Positions 13,939 to 21,654 of a stretch of 64,000 nucleotides of DNA are shown here, one piece after another. The translations under genes and the position numbers were made by a program. Origin of the DNA: a virus; the IMG/VR virus record IMGVR_UViG_3300015263_000508, positions 1-64,000 of that record; one strand, 5' to 3'. Below the pieces are notes generated by a model. The model searched no databases. It saw nothing but the letters and a program-made list of their open reading frames with translations, and had not been told where the DNA came from. Every line of letters begins with the position of its first letter. Position 1 is the first letter of the stretch.

Positions 13939-15375
13939 TTAACCGAAGTGATCTTCAAGGCCGTCTTCAATAGCCTTTTTGGATGCTGCCTTGACGACTG
14001 GCTCGATAGCTTTTGCAAGAGCCTCTGAAAGAGGATCAATCTGCTTTCGGCCTTCCGAAGCACGTTCGAGAAGTTCCAGATGGTTCTTCATGCTTTGGGC
14101 AGACATGGCAATGTCGTCGCCGGTTATCTTGTCATGACCATTGAAGAGCATGGCAAGCTTCGATTTCTTGACAACCTCCGCAATATTGGCGGGGATTGTG
14201 CCGGATAGCATTTCGATAGGCTTGGAAAGATCGGTGTCTTTCTCAAGTGCATCTCCAGCATAGAACTCGATGAGGCGGGCCACGGTGTCACCCTCCGGTG
14301 GACGAAGCGATATGATTGTATCGAGGCGACCGGGACGCAGCATTGCCTTGTCAATCTTGCTGGCGAAGTTGGTCGTCAGGATCGTCATGATTTCGGCATT
14401 CTTGCCGACAACCCCATCGATTTCATTGATAAGATCGTTGGCACCCTGATTGCGATCCTCGACAACCGAATCAATATCTTCGGTAAAGACGACGCAAGGC
14501 TGATACATGGCGGCGAAGCGAAGGGCAAACTTGAGAGCCTGCGCCTTCTTCACAAGGATGAAGGTCCAAGCATACTCGTTGGCAACCCTTGCAATAGCCT
14601 TGGCCGTCAGCGTCTTGCCGGTTCCATACGGGCCTTCAAGAAGGATGCCACGCTTCAACGGAATGTTCTGGGCACGGCAAGCCGCCGTATAGATAAGCGG
14701 TGCCATGACGGAAACATTGATGGTGTCTTCCGTTTCCTTGTTGTGGATCGGCACTTCATGCCCTGCGGAAGGATCGAAGAACTCAAGGGGATCATCGAAG
14801 TCAACGCCGGTTTCAGTCTGGTCAGATTCAAGGATGATGGACCTGCCAGCATATATCGATTCAGCTTTCTGGATACGAACGGCTTCCTTGATAATATCCA
14901 TGACAATCTTCTTGTCCTTGGCCTTGATCTTCCCGACAATGGCAAGGGTCGGGATGCCACGGGTTTCGGTTTGTATTGTCTGGATGGTGCCGTCGATATT
15001 CGGAAGGGAGAAGGAACCATACGGAACCTGAATGAAATCATTGACATTCGGGCCAGTTTTTACATGGACGAAACGCGGTGGTGTCTCCCCAAAGAAACCG
15101 GGGGTCGGCTTCGCTTGGGAATATCCGTAGATGTTCTTGAGTGCCTTTGCAAAACAGACAAGTCCATCGAAAAAATGGCAGGGGATTTCCTCCGCTACCT
15201 GATAGACAGTCTCCTCCGCCTTCTTGATACGGGTCAGTGTCTTGATACCAGCATCGATAGACATGCGGTTTGGATCGTCCGGCAGGATGATCTTTGTCCC
15301 GGCATGTTCTACTTCAAGATCAACGCTATCCCAAACGTTGTCTGCCTTGTCTTCTTTCTTCTTGGCATCCGACAT
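13939..15375 (-). CDS. AAA+ ATPase (Cdc48/FtsH-like core)
   Basis: A 478-residue ATPase. The first 230 residues are a phage-specific domain. The AAA+ core has Walker A GPYGTGKT at 248-255, Walker B VVFTEDID at 295-302, a sensor-1 Asn near 336 (TTNF) and LRPGR at 346-350, the second-region-of-homology arginines of classical AAA proteins. A helical lid and a Lys/Glu-rich tail end the chain. No protease motif is present, so it is a remodeler, not an FtsH protease. ATG at 15375 follows GGAAGGA. In this replication block it may remodel replication or recombination complexes (inference). Confidence 0.85.
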   Translation of the reverse strand: MSDAKKKEDKADNVWDSVDLEVEHAGTKIILPDDPNRMSIDAGIKTLTRIKKAEETVYQVAEEIPCHFFDGLVCFAKALKNIYGYSQAKPTPGFFGETPPRFVHVKTGPNVNDFIQVPYGSFSLPNIDGTIQTIQTETRGIPTLAIVGKIKAKDKKIVMDIIKEAVRIQKAESIYAGRSIILESDQTETGVDFDDPLEFFDPSAGHEVPIHNKETEDTINVSVMAPLIYTAACRAQNIPLKRGILLEGPYGTGKTLTAKAIARVANEYAWTFILVKKAQALKFALRFAAMYQPCVVFTEDIDSVVEDRNQGANDLINEIDGVVGKNAEIMTILTTNFASKIDKAMLRPGRLDTIISLRPPEGDTVARLIEFYAGDALEKDTDLSKPIEMLSGTIPANIAEVVKKSKLAMLFNGHDKITGDDIAMSAQSMKNHLELLERASEGRKQIDPLSEALAKAIEPVVKAASKKAIEDGLEDHFG

Positions 15376-15402
15376 AGTAATTCCTTCCTTGTTTATGTCG
15401 AT

Positions 15403-15453
15403 TAAAAAGGTCCCCCTCTCCACATGTCTCAGGACGGCTTTGCAGAGAGGGGG
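15403..15453 (-). terminator. Terminator-like hairpin in the ATPase leader
   Basis: On the minus strand CCCCCTCTC and GAGAGGGGG form a 9-bp GC-rich stem with a 24-base loop, followed by ACCTTTTTAA. It stands 28 bases before the AAA+ ATPase start. It may stop transcription coming from the gene at 15524 or act as an attenuator. The long loop makes it weaker than the terminator at 12411. Confidence 0.6.
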
Positions 15454-15458
15454 CAGTC

Positions 15459-15522
15459 GAAGGATGGTTCGGGGGGAAGAACACCATCCTTCAAGATAAC
15501 GGGAAAAGAACCAAACCCGTTA
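15459..15522 (-). promoter_or_regulatory. Two further hairpins in the same leader
   Basis: GAAGGATGGT (15459-15468) pairs perfectly with ACCATCCTTC (15483-15492), and TAACGGG (15497-15503) with CCCGTTA (15516-15522). Together with the terminator-like stem they fill the 148-base gap with three consecutive stem-loops, directly after the stop codon at 15524. They could be transcript-end protectors or parts of a switch. Confidence 0.5.
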
Positions 15523-15523
15523 C

Positions 15524-15928
15524 CTATTCTTCAAAGGGGACGTAAGCATAGCTTTCGACCCAGAAGCATGTGTAGCCATCGTCGGCCCACAACATGACAC
15601 GCATATCGAGGCGGCGACCGTAGCCATTGGATGACACTTCAGAAATATCTGCGGCTGTAAATGTGGGGCTGACGCCGCCTACAGTCTCGACAACGATATG
15701 GGGAATGCCAGCATACTTCGCACCCATGCCTTCACGTGGGGTTACAAAGTCTCCTACTTCGAAGGCCGGTCCCTGATGAATGGCATCATCATAGATTTTG
15801 GCAAGTTCAGTAAGCACTGCCTTCTGGCCTTCGATGGATGGTGCCGGTTTACGAGGGCGACCTTCCCGTTTTGCTTGGACCATTGCACCCTGCAACAGTT
15901 CACCAAGAGATATCCCATCACCTGACAT
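15524..15928 (-). CDS. Hypothetical protein with AT-hook-like segment
   Basis: A 134-residue protein. The N-terminus is helical and includes KREGRPRKPAP, which resembles an AT-hook minor-groove binder. The C-terminal two thirds are beta-rich with conserved-looking Gly/Trp residues. ATG at 15928 has AAAGGA eight bases upstream. The gene lies immediately after two CGAC-N5-GTCG sites and a promoter, so it is a candidate for the protein that binds them (autoregulation), though this is inference. No known family recognised. Confidence 0.65.
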   Translation of the reverse strand: MSGDGISLGELLQGAMVQAKREGRPRKPAPSIEGQKAVLTELAKIYDDAIHQGPAFEVGDFVTPREGMGAKYAGIPHIVVETVGGVSPTFTAADISEVSSNGYGRRLDMRVMLWADDGYTCFWVESYAYVPFEE

Positions 15929-15953
15929 GGCGTGTCCTTTCTTTTGTTTGAGG

Positions 15954-15999
15954 CGACCGATTGTCGATGCAACATCGCACACCGACCCGCTGTCGTCAA
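15954..15999 (-). promoter_or_regulatory. Minus-strand promoter with two CGAC-N5-GTCG operators
   Basis: On the minus strand TTGACG (15999-15994), a 17-base spacer and GATGTT (15976-15971). One inverted repeat CGAC-N5-GTCG covers 15983-15995 and overlaps the -35 box; a second covers 15954-15966, downstream of the -10 box. This is the only place with two copies. It would drive the gene at 15928. Confidence 0.68.
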
Positions 16000-16016
16000 G
16001 CCACGCCAACTCTTAT

Positions 16017-16208
16017 TCACTGTTGTTCAGGTTTGGATTTTCCGCGCTGGAATTTGTGGATTGTCTCCAGCGTTGTGTAGACGGTTTCGCACTTGAAACA
16101 TTTTCTGCGCCGCCGAATGCCCTTCTTTGAAAACCGTGTTTCAGCCACCGTCGATCCGGTGCATGAGCAGTTCGGGCATTCAATCCCTGAATTGTGAGGA
16201 GCACTCAT
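16017..16208 (-). CDS. Zinc-ribbon protein
   Basis: A 63-residue protein built around a zinc ribbon: CPNC near the N-terminus and CFKC about 25 residues later, separated by an Arg/Lys-rich stretch, then a VYTTLET tail. The layout recalls the zinc ribbon of NrdR and small phage activators of the Ogr/Com kind. ATG at 16208 overlaps the upstream stop (ATGA). It may bind DNA or RNA; no target can be named. Confidence 0.68.
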   Translation of the reverse strand: MSAPHNSGIECPNCSCTGSTVAETRFSKKGIRRRRKCFKCETVYTTLETIHKFQRGKSKPEQQ

Positions 16209-16561
16209 TTGTCTGGCCTGTGTTCGGAACAGTACCATTTTGTTGTGCCGGATTGGGATGGGAATTTCCCCGGTTCACCGTATCCAAACGGGGCAAGGTT
16301 CCAGCAGTCCTCGCAATGATGATTGTATATGTCCGTTCGAGCGGCCACTCTGGCCGGAATAATCCCTCTTTTTTTCAGTTCCTTTTCTTTCCAGAGCCGT
16401 TCCTTTTCCTTCCGTTCGGCTTCGTACCGGAACAATGTCTGAATATATTTAGTGTTTTCAATGCTTTGCGGGTTTTCCCTAATGTATTGCTTTTGCTTTG
16501 CAGGCATACCACGGTATGTTTTTATGTAGGCTTCGACATGTTGCTTGGTAACCTCCGTCAT
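16205..16561 (-). CDS. Basic cysteine-containing hypothetical protein
   Basis: A 118-residue protein. The first 70 residues form basic helices rich in Lys, Glu and Arg; the C-terminal part has a likely zinc site, CEDCWNLAPFG followed by CSEH about 25 residues later. GGAAAGGAG precedes the ATG. Coupled to the zinc-ribbon gene by an ATGA overlap. Probably a small nucleic-acid-binding protein; function unknown. Confidence 0.65.
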   Translation of the reverse strand: MTEVTKQHVEAYIKTYRGMPAKQKQYIRENPQSIENTKYIQTLFRYEAERKEKERLWKEKELKKRGIIPARVAARTDIYNHHCEDCWNLAPFGYGEPGKFPSQSGTTKWYCSEHRPDK

Positions 16562-17103
16562 GATTACTCCTTTCCTTAAAATCCCGAAGAAGCATTAAGA
16601 ACCTTAAACATGTTAACCTGTAATATTTGTTTTTGGAAACAGCAGGAAATAAGACACAGAAACCCATAGGCCGGGGAACAATCCGGCAGGGTCCTGCGTC
16701 TTACCTCTACTCCTTTGTTTTCGGAGCCACAGCGAGGTTTCATCGACACATCCCCGGTACACCATATGGCGGTGCATGGCCACTCCGGTTCATGGCAAGT
16801 TTCTATTGGCTGTGGTGCCTCAACAGGCGGGGTTCTTGCTCCCCTGACACTTGCCTGTCCCATCCCCTCCTTATGGCGGGGGAACCTTGCGTCGATCCCA
16901 TCCTGTGTCTTGACCTGATAGCCGGACCCATCGACACCCGCTGCTCTGCCTATGAGTGAACCCATGCTCTGGCGTTGCAAACCATCAGGTATTTTTGGGT
17001 GGTGGGTTCCACATATCCAGTACCCAACTCTGGATCAGGACCCGAAAAGAAAATGATTTGGAAAATAAATCAAGAGGTTTTTTATGCTGCACTGCAACAA
17101 TTT
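16562..17103. other. Gene-poor interval
   Basis: The largest stretch without a confident gene. It is GC-rich in the middle and T/A-rich at the right edge. On the minus strand an open frame covers 16576-16965 (see separate low-confidence entry). A short inverted repeat (ATCCAG / CTGGAT) lies near 17017-17038. No tRNA cloverleaf, no clear promoter and no strong terminator were found. It may hold the control region for the block that starts at 16561. Confidence 0.4.
16576..16965 (-). CDS. Doubtful small gene in the gap
   Basis: An open frame of 129 residues starting MGSLIGRAAGVDG, with an inner ATG at 16863 that has AAGGAGGGG directly before it. The product is Gly/Arg/Pro/Cys-rich and ends with a hydrophobic stretch (GFLCLISCC). 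Composition is unusual and no family is recognised. It is listed because the interval is otherwise empty in a tightly packed genome; it could equally be non-coding. Confidence 0.22.
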   Translation of the reverse strand: MGSLIGRAAGVDGSGYQVKTQDGIDARFPRHKEGMGQASVRGARTPPVEAPQPIETCHEPEWPCTAIWCTGDVSMKPRCGSENKGVEVRRRTLPDCSPAYGFLCLISCCFQKQILQVNMFKVLNASSGF

Positions 17104-17385
17104 TTATGTGCCCTGCAATATGATGTCCCGTAGCTGCCGTCCGTATTTACGACATAGTGTGTCAGAAAGGTTCAGGAGGTTCACCATCTGCTCTTTCACA
17201 TCGGCAGAGGGGAGGCAGGCAAAGTCGCAAACGGTTTCGAAATCCTCTGTGGATAACCACAGTGCTACCTGCTTTCTTTGATTTTTGGACCCGCAATATA
17301 TATCCCGTATCGCCTGACCAACCACTGACCGCCACATTATTTCTTCGCTTGTCAGTTCATTCGTATCCGCTACGGCGCGGTTCAA
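17104..17385 (-). CDS. Conserved phage-type hypothetical protein
   Basis: A protein of about 93 residues. Only the part from NRAVADTNEL onward is protein-like; the frame continues upstream through the RusA-like gene, where it is a shadow. No ATG suits the start: TTG at 17385 is proposed, with the in-frame ATG of the IMWRS segment as an alternative. The core motif, AIRD...GS..QR..ALWL.TEDFETVCDFA, matches a small family that I remember next to recombination genes in phages of Alphaproteobacteria. Function unknown. It follows the RusA-like gene with a 29-base overlap. Confidence 0.6.
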   Translation of the reverse strand: MNRAVADTNELTSEEIMWRSVVGQAIRDIYCGSKNQRKQVALWLSTEDFETVCDFACLPSADVKEQMVNLLNLSDTLCRKYGRQLRDIILQGT

Positions 17386-17806
17386 CGTGGATGATTGCTC
17401 TTGGCTTTTCTTTATCGAGTCCCCACTCCACAAGCTTGGATCGAACCTGACGGTCGTTTCTATAGATGCGCCCTTGCATACAATCGAGGATGATGGATTC
17501 ATCAAGGTCTGGGCGTCGGCTTGCGTAGTAAATTTTGATGTGGACATGGACGTCTTCCTCAAACATTGGGTCCAACACTGGACACTGGCGAGAGAAATCC
17601 TCCACATACTGGAGCGCACTTTTCGACTTGATGAAGAGAGGCTTCCCTTTGATCTGCACCAGTCGGCGGCTGTTTGCCTTGGACTGCGGCTGACCATGCA
17701 CTGTGAAATCAATCGGCTTCGTTCTGCCTTCTTTTTGCTTCACAGCGACACCATGTCGTTGACATTCACTCCAGATTGCGCAACTATATAACTGATTCGG
17801 TGCCAT
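17357..17806 (-). CDS. RusA-like Holliday junction resolvase
   Basis: A 149-residue protein whose core from about residue 31 (PIDFTVHGQPQSKANSRR) to the end matches the RusA family. The acidic positions expected for catalysis are seen in RRPDLDESIILDCMQGRIYRND, typical of the D-x-D...ND pattern of RusA. RusA enzymes cut four-way DNA junctions symmetrically, helping recombination or debranching before packaging. The start is uncertain: ATG at 17806 gives a short Cys-containing N-terminus, GTG at 17743 a shorter protein. It diverges from the recombination operon on the plus strand. Confidence 0.8.
   Translation of the reverse strand: MAPNQLYSCAIWSECQRHGVAVKQKEGRTKPIDFTVHGQPQSKANSRRLVQIKGKPLFIKSKSALQYVEDFSRQCPVLDPMFEEDVHVHIKIYYASRRPDLDESIILDCMQGRIYRNDRQVRSKLVEWGLDKEKPRAIIHVEPRRSGYE
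17746..17788 (+). promoter_or_regulatory. Divergent-region promoter with CGAC-N5-GTCG operator
   Basis: The inverted repeat CGAC (17746-17749), N5, GTCG (17755-17758) directly abuts a perfect TTGACA (17759-17764). A -10 candidate ACTATA (17783-17788) lies 18 bases on. It would drive the plus-strand recombination operon from 17863. Here the operator lies just upstream of the -35 box instead of in the spacer. It also overlaps the 5' end of the RusA-like gene. Confidence 0.6.
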
Positions 17807-17862
17807 CCACCAAGGAAAAATTAATCCCGTCAGTGGGTTGGCTCATTTGCTTGAGGTGCAGC

Positions 17863-18816
17863 TTGAAGTATACAAACAAATTTGGCATCCCCGAAACCAT
17901 TGTCCGGGCGGTTCGCAAGAAGAACGCGGAGTATGATCGTGGTCCGGCACACCGCTCGGTGACACAATTAATTACGCCCCCGCGTGTGGACCTTCTACGC
18001 AAGAGATATTTTGGCGAGATGGAAAAGGACGTGTCCGAAGAGTGGTGGGCACTGTTCGGCACGGCGGTCCACCATATCCTTGAGTCCGGTGCCGAAGACC
18101 ATGAAGTGGTTGAAGAACGTTTGTATGCTGATGTGGATGGCTGGACGATTTCCGGTATGCTTGACTGCCAATCCGTTATGCACGAAGGTCACATCGACAT
18201 TATCGACTACAAGGTCACCTCCGCCTACGGCATCGTAAAGGAGGGCGGCGTCAAGCCGGAGTGGGAACAACAGTTGAATTTGCAGGCATACCTTGTCGAG
18301 AAAACCAAGAAAGTCCCGGTTCGCAACATCTCAATTCTTGCTATCGTTAGGGATTGGCAGGGAGTGCAGGCTCAAACCAATCCCAATTATCCGCCTGCGC
18401 CCATTTCACTTTATCCTGCGACCCTCTGGCCTTATAGTGAGCGGGAAGCATATGCTCTGGAACGAGTACGCCTCCACAGACAGGCAGAAATGAACATCGA
18501 ATTGGGTATGCCGATCCCTGAATGCACTTCGTATGACCGGTGGGAGAAGGATAAGCGTTGGGCAGTTGTAAAGGAGGGACGCAAACGGGCAGTCAAGGTA
18601 TTCGAAGATGAGGTGGCAGCGGCCAAAATGGCCGCTGAAGATGACTCCTACAGTGTGGAAGTTAGAGGCGGGGAATGCACCCGTTGCAAAGGGAATTACT
18701 GTGGGGTAGCAAATTGGTGCGAACAATGGGCAGGTATCAATGGACGACTTCAAGGATTACCCGCAGTCGATAAAGGAAGCGACGGCGACGACAACGGATC
18801 AATGGACGCCGCGTGA
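17863..18816 (+). CDS. PD-(D/E)XK exonuclease, Cas4/RecB-like
   Basis: A 317-residue nuclease and first gene of the recombination operon. The motifs are GTAVHHILE (H70/71, E74), D101 in GMLDC, IDYK with D115 and K117, and QLNLQAY with the Q...Y pair of RecB-type nucleases. The C-terminus has four cysteines (C-x2-C-x4-C-x6-C), which may hold a metal cluster. TTG at 17863, with GAGGTG four bases before, gives the N-terminus KYTNKFGIPETIVRAV expected for this family; upstream codons extend into the promoter. Probably a 5'-3' exonuclease feeding the annealing protein. Confidence 0.82.
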   Translation: MKYTNKFGIPETIVRAVRKKNAEYDRGPAHRSVTQLITPPRVDLLRKRYFGEMEKDVSEEWWALFGTAVHHILESGAEDHEVVEERLYADVDGWTISGMLDCQSVMHEGHIDIIDYKVTSAYGIVKEGGVKPEWEQQLNLQAYLVEKTKKVPVRNISILAIVRDWQGVQAQTNPNYPPAPISLYPATLWPYSEREAYALERVRLHRQAEMNIELGMPIPECTSYDRWEKDKRWAVVKEGRKRAVKVFEDEVAAAKMAAEDDSYSVEVRGGECTRCKGNYCGVANWCEQWAGINGRLQGLPAVDKGSDGDDNGSMDAA

Positions 18817-19015
18817 CGCGCTGATTAATCTGTTACGCGAAATAGATAGTGGGGAAAGAGACATTGAAACGCTACTGGTAGCGTATTATGATAAGCCGGA
18901 TGGCAAGGATGAAAATGGTGGCGGTGCTTTCGGTTTCAGGTGTGCCACCCACGATACAAGACTGGCAGTCTCTTTGGCATACAGGGTTATACAAGTTTAC
19001 AGTGGAGAAATCTGA
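18740..19015 (+). CDS. Hypothetical protein in recombination operon
   Basis: A 91-residue acidic protein overlapping the nuclease gene by 77 bases in another frame, with GGGCAGG before the ATG. The stretch PRDALINLLREIDSGERDIETLLVAY looks like a helical domain, followed by a Gly-rich turn and a C-terminal helix. Its stop overlaps the next start. Function unknown; likely an accessory of the recombination genes. Confidence 0.62.
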   Translation: MDDFKDYPQSIKEATATTTDQWTPRDALINLLREIDSGERDIETLLVAYYDKPDGKDENGGGAFGFRCATHDTRLAVSLAYRVIQVYSGEI

Positions 19016-19752
19016 TGGGTGATGAATCGAAATTTGGCAATGCAATTGAACAGCTTACGAAGGTTCGTGAACAATCTGGTGTAGAAGTCGGCGGTAAGCT
19101 GTATTCAATGGTTAAGGACAGGATCGAACTGTTTCGCCGCACGTTCGGGTCTGACTTTGGTATTCGCACTTCCGTTGATTGGTCGAATGGTTTGGAAGGA
19201 GGGGCGACGGTTATTGGCATTGCACAGATAATTGACCGGCAGGGTAATGTATTGGCTTCAGGACATTCCATGGAAAGGGTTAATCCGGGTAATGATGTGT
19301 CATGGAATGCGCCGGTCGAGGCAGTTGAAACGAAAGCAATAGGCAGGGCACTCGCATGTTTCGGATTTCACGGTGGCGAGTATGCTTCAGACGCAGAGAT
19401 GATACCGGTTAATGAGCGTCGTCGGGACGCTGCACCGCAGCGCGGAAATGGTCGTGATGTTGATGGTCCTCGTATCCCGATTGGTCAGAAAAAGGCCCCG
19501 CCTGAAGTGGTAGTTGGTGATGATATGTTCGTCCCACACGATTATCAAAGCTATTGGGACGACCCTGAAGGTAACGACGCGATGATAAAGGAAAGCCTCA
19601 AGGGCATTGGGAATGGAAAGGATTTGGCCAAGTATTGGTCTGCCCTTGAGGGCTTCAGGGATATGCTGAAGAGAGAGAACCGGCCTGCTTACGAAAAGCT
19701 TGCGTCGGAATTTGTTGATAGGAACGCTATGCTTGGAGGCGATGATGCGTAA
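19015..19752 (+). CDS. Putative single-strand annealing protein
   Basis: A 245-residue protein lying between the exonuclease and SSB genes, the usual place for a phage recombinase. The segment VSWNAPVEAVETKAIGRALACFGFHGG resembles the E/CETSAIGRAL core seen in ERF/Rad52-like phage annealing proteins; a beta-rich N-terminal half precedes it, and a flexible, charged linker leads to a helical C-terminus. Expected role: annealing complementary strands in recombination-dependent replication. The motif match is from memory; a RecT-like or unrelated fold cannot be excluded. Confidence 0.6.
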   Translation: MGDESKFGNAIEQLTKVREQSGVEVGGKLYSMVKDRIELFRRTFGSDFGIRTSVDWSNGLEGGATVIGIAQIIDRQGNVLASGHSMERVNPGNDVSWNAPVEAVETKAIGRALACFGFHGGEYASDAEMIPVNERRRDAAPQRGNGRDVDGPRIPIGQKKAPPEVVVGDDMFVPHDYQSYWDDPEGNDAMIKESLKGIGNGKDLAKYWSALEGFRDMLKRENRPAYEKLASEFVDRNAMLGGDDA

Positions 19753-20194
19753 TGGTAATGACTACAGGAATATCAATAGCGGTGCGCTATTCGGTAACAA
19801 GAAGACCAGCCCCAAATCGGCTGACATGGTTGGAAGGATAACGATTGCGGAAGACGTTCTGCAATACATCCTCGATGAAGTAAACAACGGCGCGAATGAA
19901 GTAACGATTGATGTTTCTTCTTGGAGAAACGTCGCGCAGTCGGGACAGAACTATTACAAGATACGCTGCTATGTCCCCCGGCCACAGGAAGACCGCCCAA
20001 GTTATAACCAAGGTTATAATCGCGGCAATGCTGCACCGCAGCAAAGACGTGCTGCACCGCAACAGGGATATGGTGCACCGCAGCAAAGGTACAGCCGTCC
20101 CCAACAGCAGGAGTTCCCCGGCGACAACCAGCGCCGTGGCTTCAATCAGCCGGATGACATTCCGTTCGACGATGAAATACCGTTTGGTGACTGA
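19745..20194 (+). CDS. ssb: Single-stranded DNA-binding protein
   Basis: A 149-residue protein. The first 85 residues are a compact beta-rich domain, followed by a Gln/Pro/Arg/Gly-rich linker with repeated APQQ(R/G) units, and the acidic tip DDIPFDDEIPFGD. Such a tail, which in SSB proteins docks partner enzymes, is the main evidence. GGAGG lies five bases before ATG 19745; an ATG at 19742 is possible but too close. The N-terminal domain is divergent from E. coli SSB, so the fold should be checked. Confidence 0.75.
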   Translation: MRNGNDYRNINSGALFGNKKTSPKSADMVGRITIAEDVLQYILDEVNNGANEVTIDVSSWRNVAQSGQNYYKIRCYVPRPQEDRPSYNQGYNRGNAAPQQRRAAPQQGYGAPQQRYSRPQQQEFPGDNQRRGFNQPDDIPFDDEIPFGD

Positions 20195-20505
20195 TGCTTG
20201 AGAAAGGGCCTTTCCGGCTACGATCCCCAAAGTACCTTGTCCATATCAGAGGCAGGCCGTGCCTACATTGCGGACAACCCGGAGAGGCCCATCATCTTAC
20301 CCATGCTCAACCAAGGGCGATGGGCAGGAAGACAGGGGATCAGTATTGCGTACCCCTGTGCCACAAGCACCATATGGAACTGCACGAAAGCCCCATGCCG
20401 GAATCGACGTGGTGGGCACTGCTCGGGATAGACCCTATCAAGTGGGCAGAAAACACATATGAGGAATGGATCAATGACAACGATCTACATGCCACCGATA
20501 CCTGA
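20194..20505 (+). CDS. HNH nuclease (DUF968/Ref-like)
   Basis: A 103-residue protein with a zinc-bound HNH core: CLHCGQPGEAHHLTH, then CVPLCHKHHMELH. This is the layout of DUF968/Ref-type phage nucleases, which cut DNA in recombination settings. It lies right after the SSB gene and overlaps the next gene by 32 bases. The family is typically found in replication/recombination blocks, so a role in processing recombination intermediates is more likely than homing. Confidence 0.8.
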   Translation: MLEKGPFRLRSPKYLVHIRGRPCLHCGQPGEAHHLTHAQPRAMGRKTGDQYCVPLCHKHHMELHESPMPESTWWALLGIDPIKWAENTYEEWINDNDLHATDT

Positions 20506-21220
20506 AGGCGGTATCGTCCCGTATACAAGCACCACAAGTTTCCCGAACACAGCGGTGATCGCTCCCACCAAGCCGGTGTACAGGAAGAAACAATCCGCTT
20601 GGTTCAAGGCAATGCGTAAGCTGTACGGGAAAACACAAACCATCGAGGAGACGGAAAAATTCTACAGGTCCGTCGATATAGCTGACGTGATCGATGTTCT
20701 TGGTAACATGCGTCTCTTCTACGGCGGTGTGCCGAAGAAGTATGTTGCGCTTCTCCTTGAGGGCACCACGAAGAATGTCAAGCGGGACAAGCTTGGCTGC
20801 TTCATGCTGAAGGGTACAGGCCTGATGTACAAGCGGCCATGCATTGTCGGCAAGACCGCAGCATCTTTCAACACATCCCTGACAGGTATTCTTCTGCTTG
20901 AGCATTGGGCAAGGAAGAACAGGCGGTTCAGGAAATTCTTCGAAGCCTACAAGAACAACAAGAAGGTCAGCCAGATCAAATCGGAATGCGTTGATTTCGA
21001 AATGGGTGTTCTTCCTGCTGTGTTTACAGAGGCAATCAAGAAGCACGAAGAGAAGCTGGAGATTGTCAAGAAGAGAAACAGTGATGAACTGGCTCGTCTT
21101 CAGGCAATGCAGCAAGCGTCAGCCATGTACCAACAGGCCCGCAGCCTGCTTTGGGGAAGTTCAAACACAACAACAACCAGCAACACGCTTCTTGGTGGCA
21201 TCTTGGGAGGCACCGTATGA
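20474..21220 (+). CDS. Hypothetical protein
   Basis: A 248-residue, basic, mostly helical protein. ATG at 20474 has AGGA upstream; an earlier in-frame ATG at 20459 is less well placed. The N-terminus is a proline-rich tail, the middle contains a FKAMRKLYGKTQTIEE helix and several Lys/Arg patches, and the C-terminus ends in an Asn/Thr/Gly-rich tail. No recognised domain. Translationally coupled to the gene after it (ATGA). Confidence 0.62.
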   Translation: MTTIYMPPIPEGGIVPYTSTTSFPNTAVIAPTKPVYRKKQSAWFKAMRKLYGKTQTIEETEKFYRSVDIADVIDVLGNMRLFYGGVPKKYVALLLEGTTKNVKRDKLGCFMLKGTGLMYKRPCIVGKTAASFNTSLTGILLLEHWARKNRRFRKFFEAYKNNKKVSQIKSECVDFEMGVLPAVFTEAIKKHEEKLEIVKKRNSDELARLQAMQQASAMYQQARSLLWGSSNTTTTSNTLLGGILGGTV

Positions 21221-21654
21221 CAGACATCAGGGAAATGGCGACGAAGTTCGAGGCCAAGAAGATTGCTCTTGTCCATGACAAGAACGGTCATGTGCTGCGT
21301 CTTGCCATTCACTTCGAAGATACGCCAGACTCCCTGTTTCATGATCCCCTCGGCCAGCGTTACGTCGTGGCACTGGTCAGGGTGGATGATGATGAGTCCC
21401 CAATAGAAAGCAAAGCTGACCATGACGCCTTGAGGGCAGTCAAAATGGCCGCGATGCTGTGTTCTGACAAGAAGTTCCAAGGATGGCTCTGCACCACAGG
21501 CCTTGCTGACGGGTGGTCAGAAGAGGAAGCGGCTATTGCGGTTCGGGCATTTTGCGGCGTAGGATCGCGGTCGGAATTGAAATCGAACAAAGTCGCAAGG
21601 GATAAGCTGTTCAAATTGCGGGATGATTTTCTCGCCAGCATGACACGAAGATGA
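21217..21654 (+). CDS. Hypothetical protein
   Basis: A 145-residue soluble protein. The N-terminal half is beta-rich with acidic loops; the C-terminal half is helical and contains cysteines (GWLCTTGLADGWSEEEA and RAFCGVGSRSEL). The last part, with a helix then DKLFKLRDDFLASM, looks like a small helical bundle. It overlaps both neighbours by ATGA. No known family recognised. Confidence 0.65.
   Translation: MTDIREMATKFEAKKIALVHDKNGHVLRLAIHFEDTPDSLFHDPLGQRYVVALVRVDDDESPIESKADHDALRAVKMAAMLCSDKKFQGWLCTTGLADGWSEEEAAIAVRAFCGVGSRSELKSNKVARDKLFKLRDDFLASMTRR

Noticed and set aside
14743-15405. Plus-strand open frame opposite the AAA+ ATPase
   Set aside because: Antisense of a gene with Walker motifs; no independent support.
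16980-17040. tRNA-like segment with a GGTTCC block
   Set aside because: No acceptor stem or anticodon arm can be folded around it.
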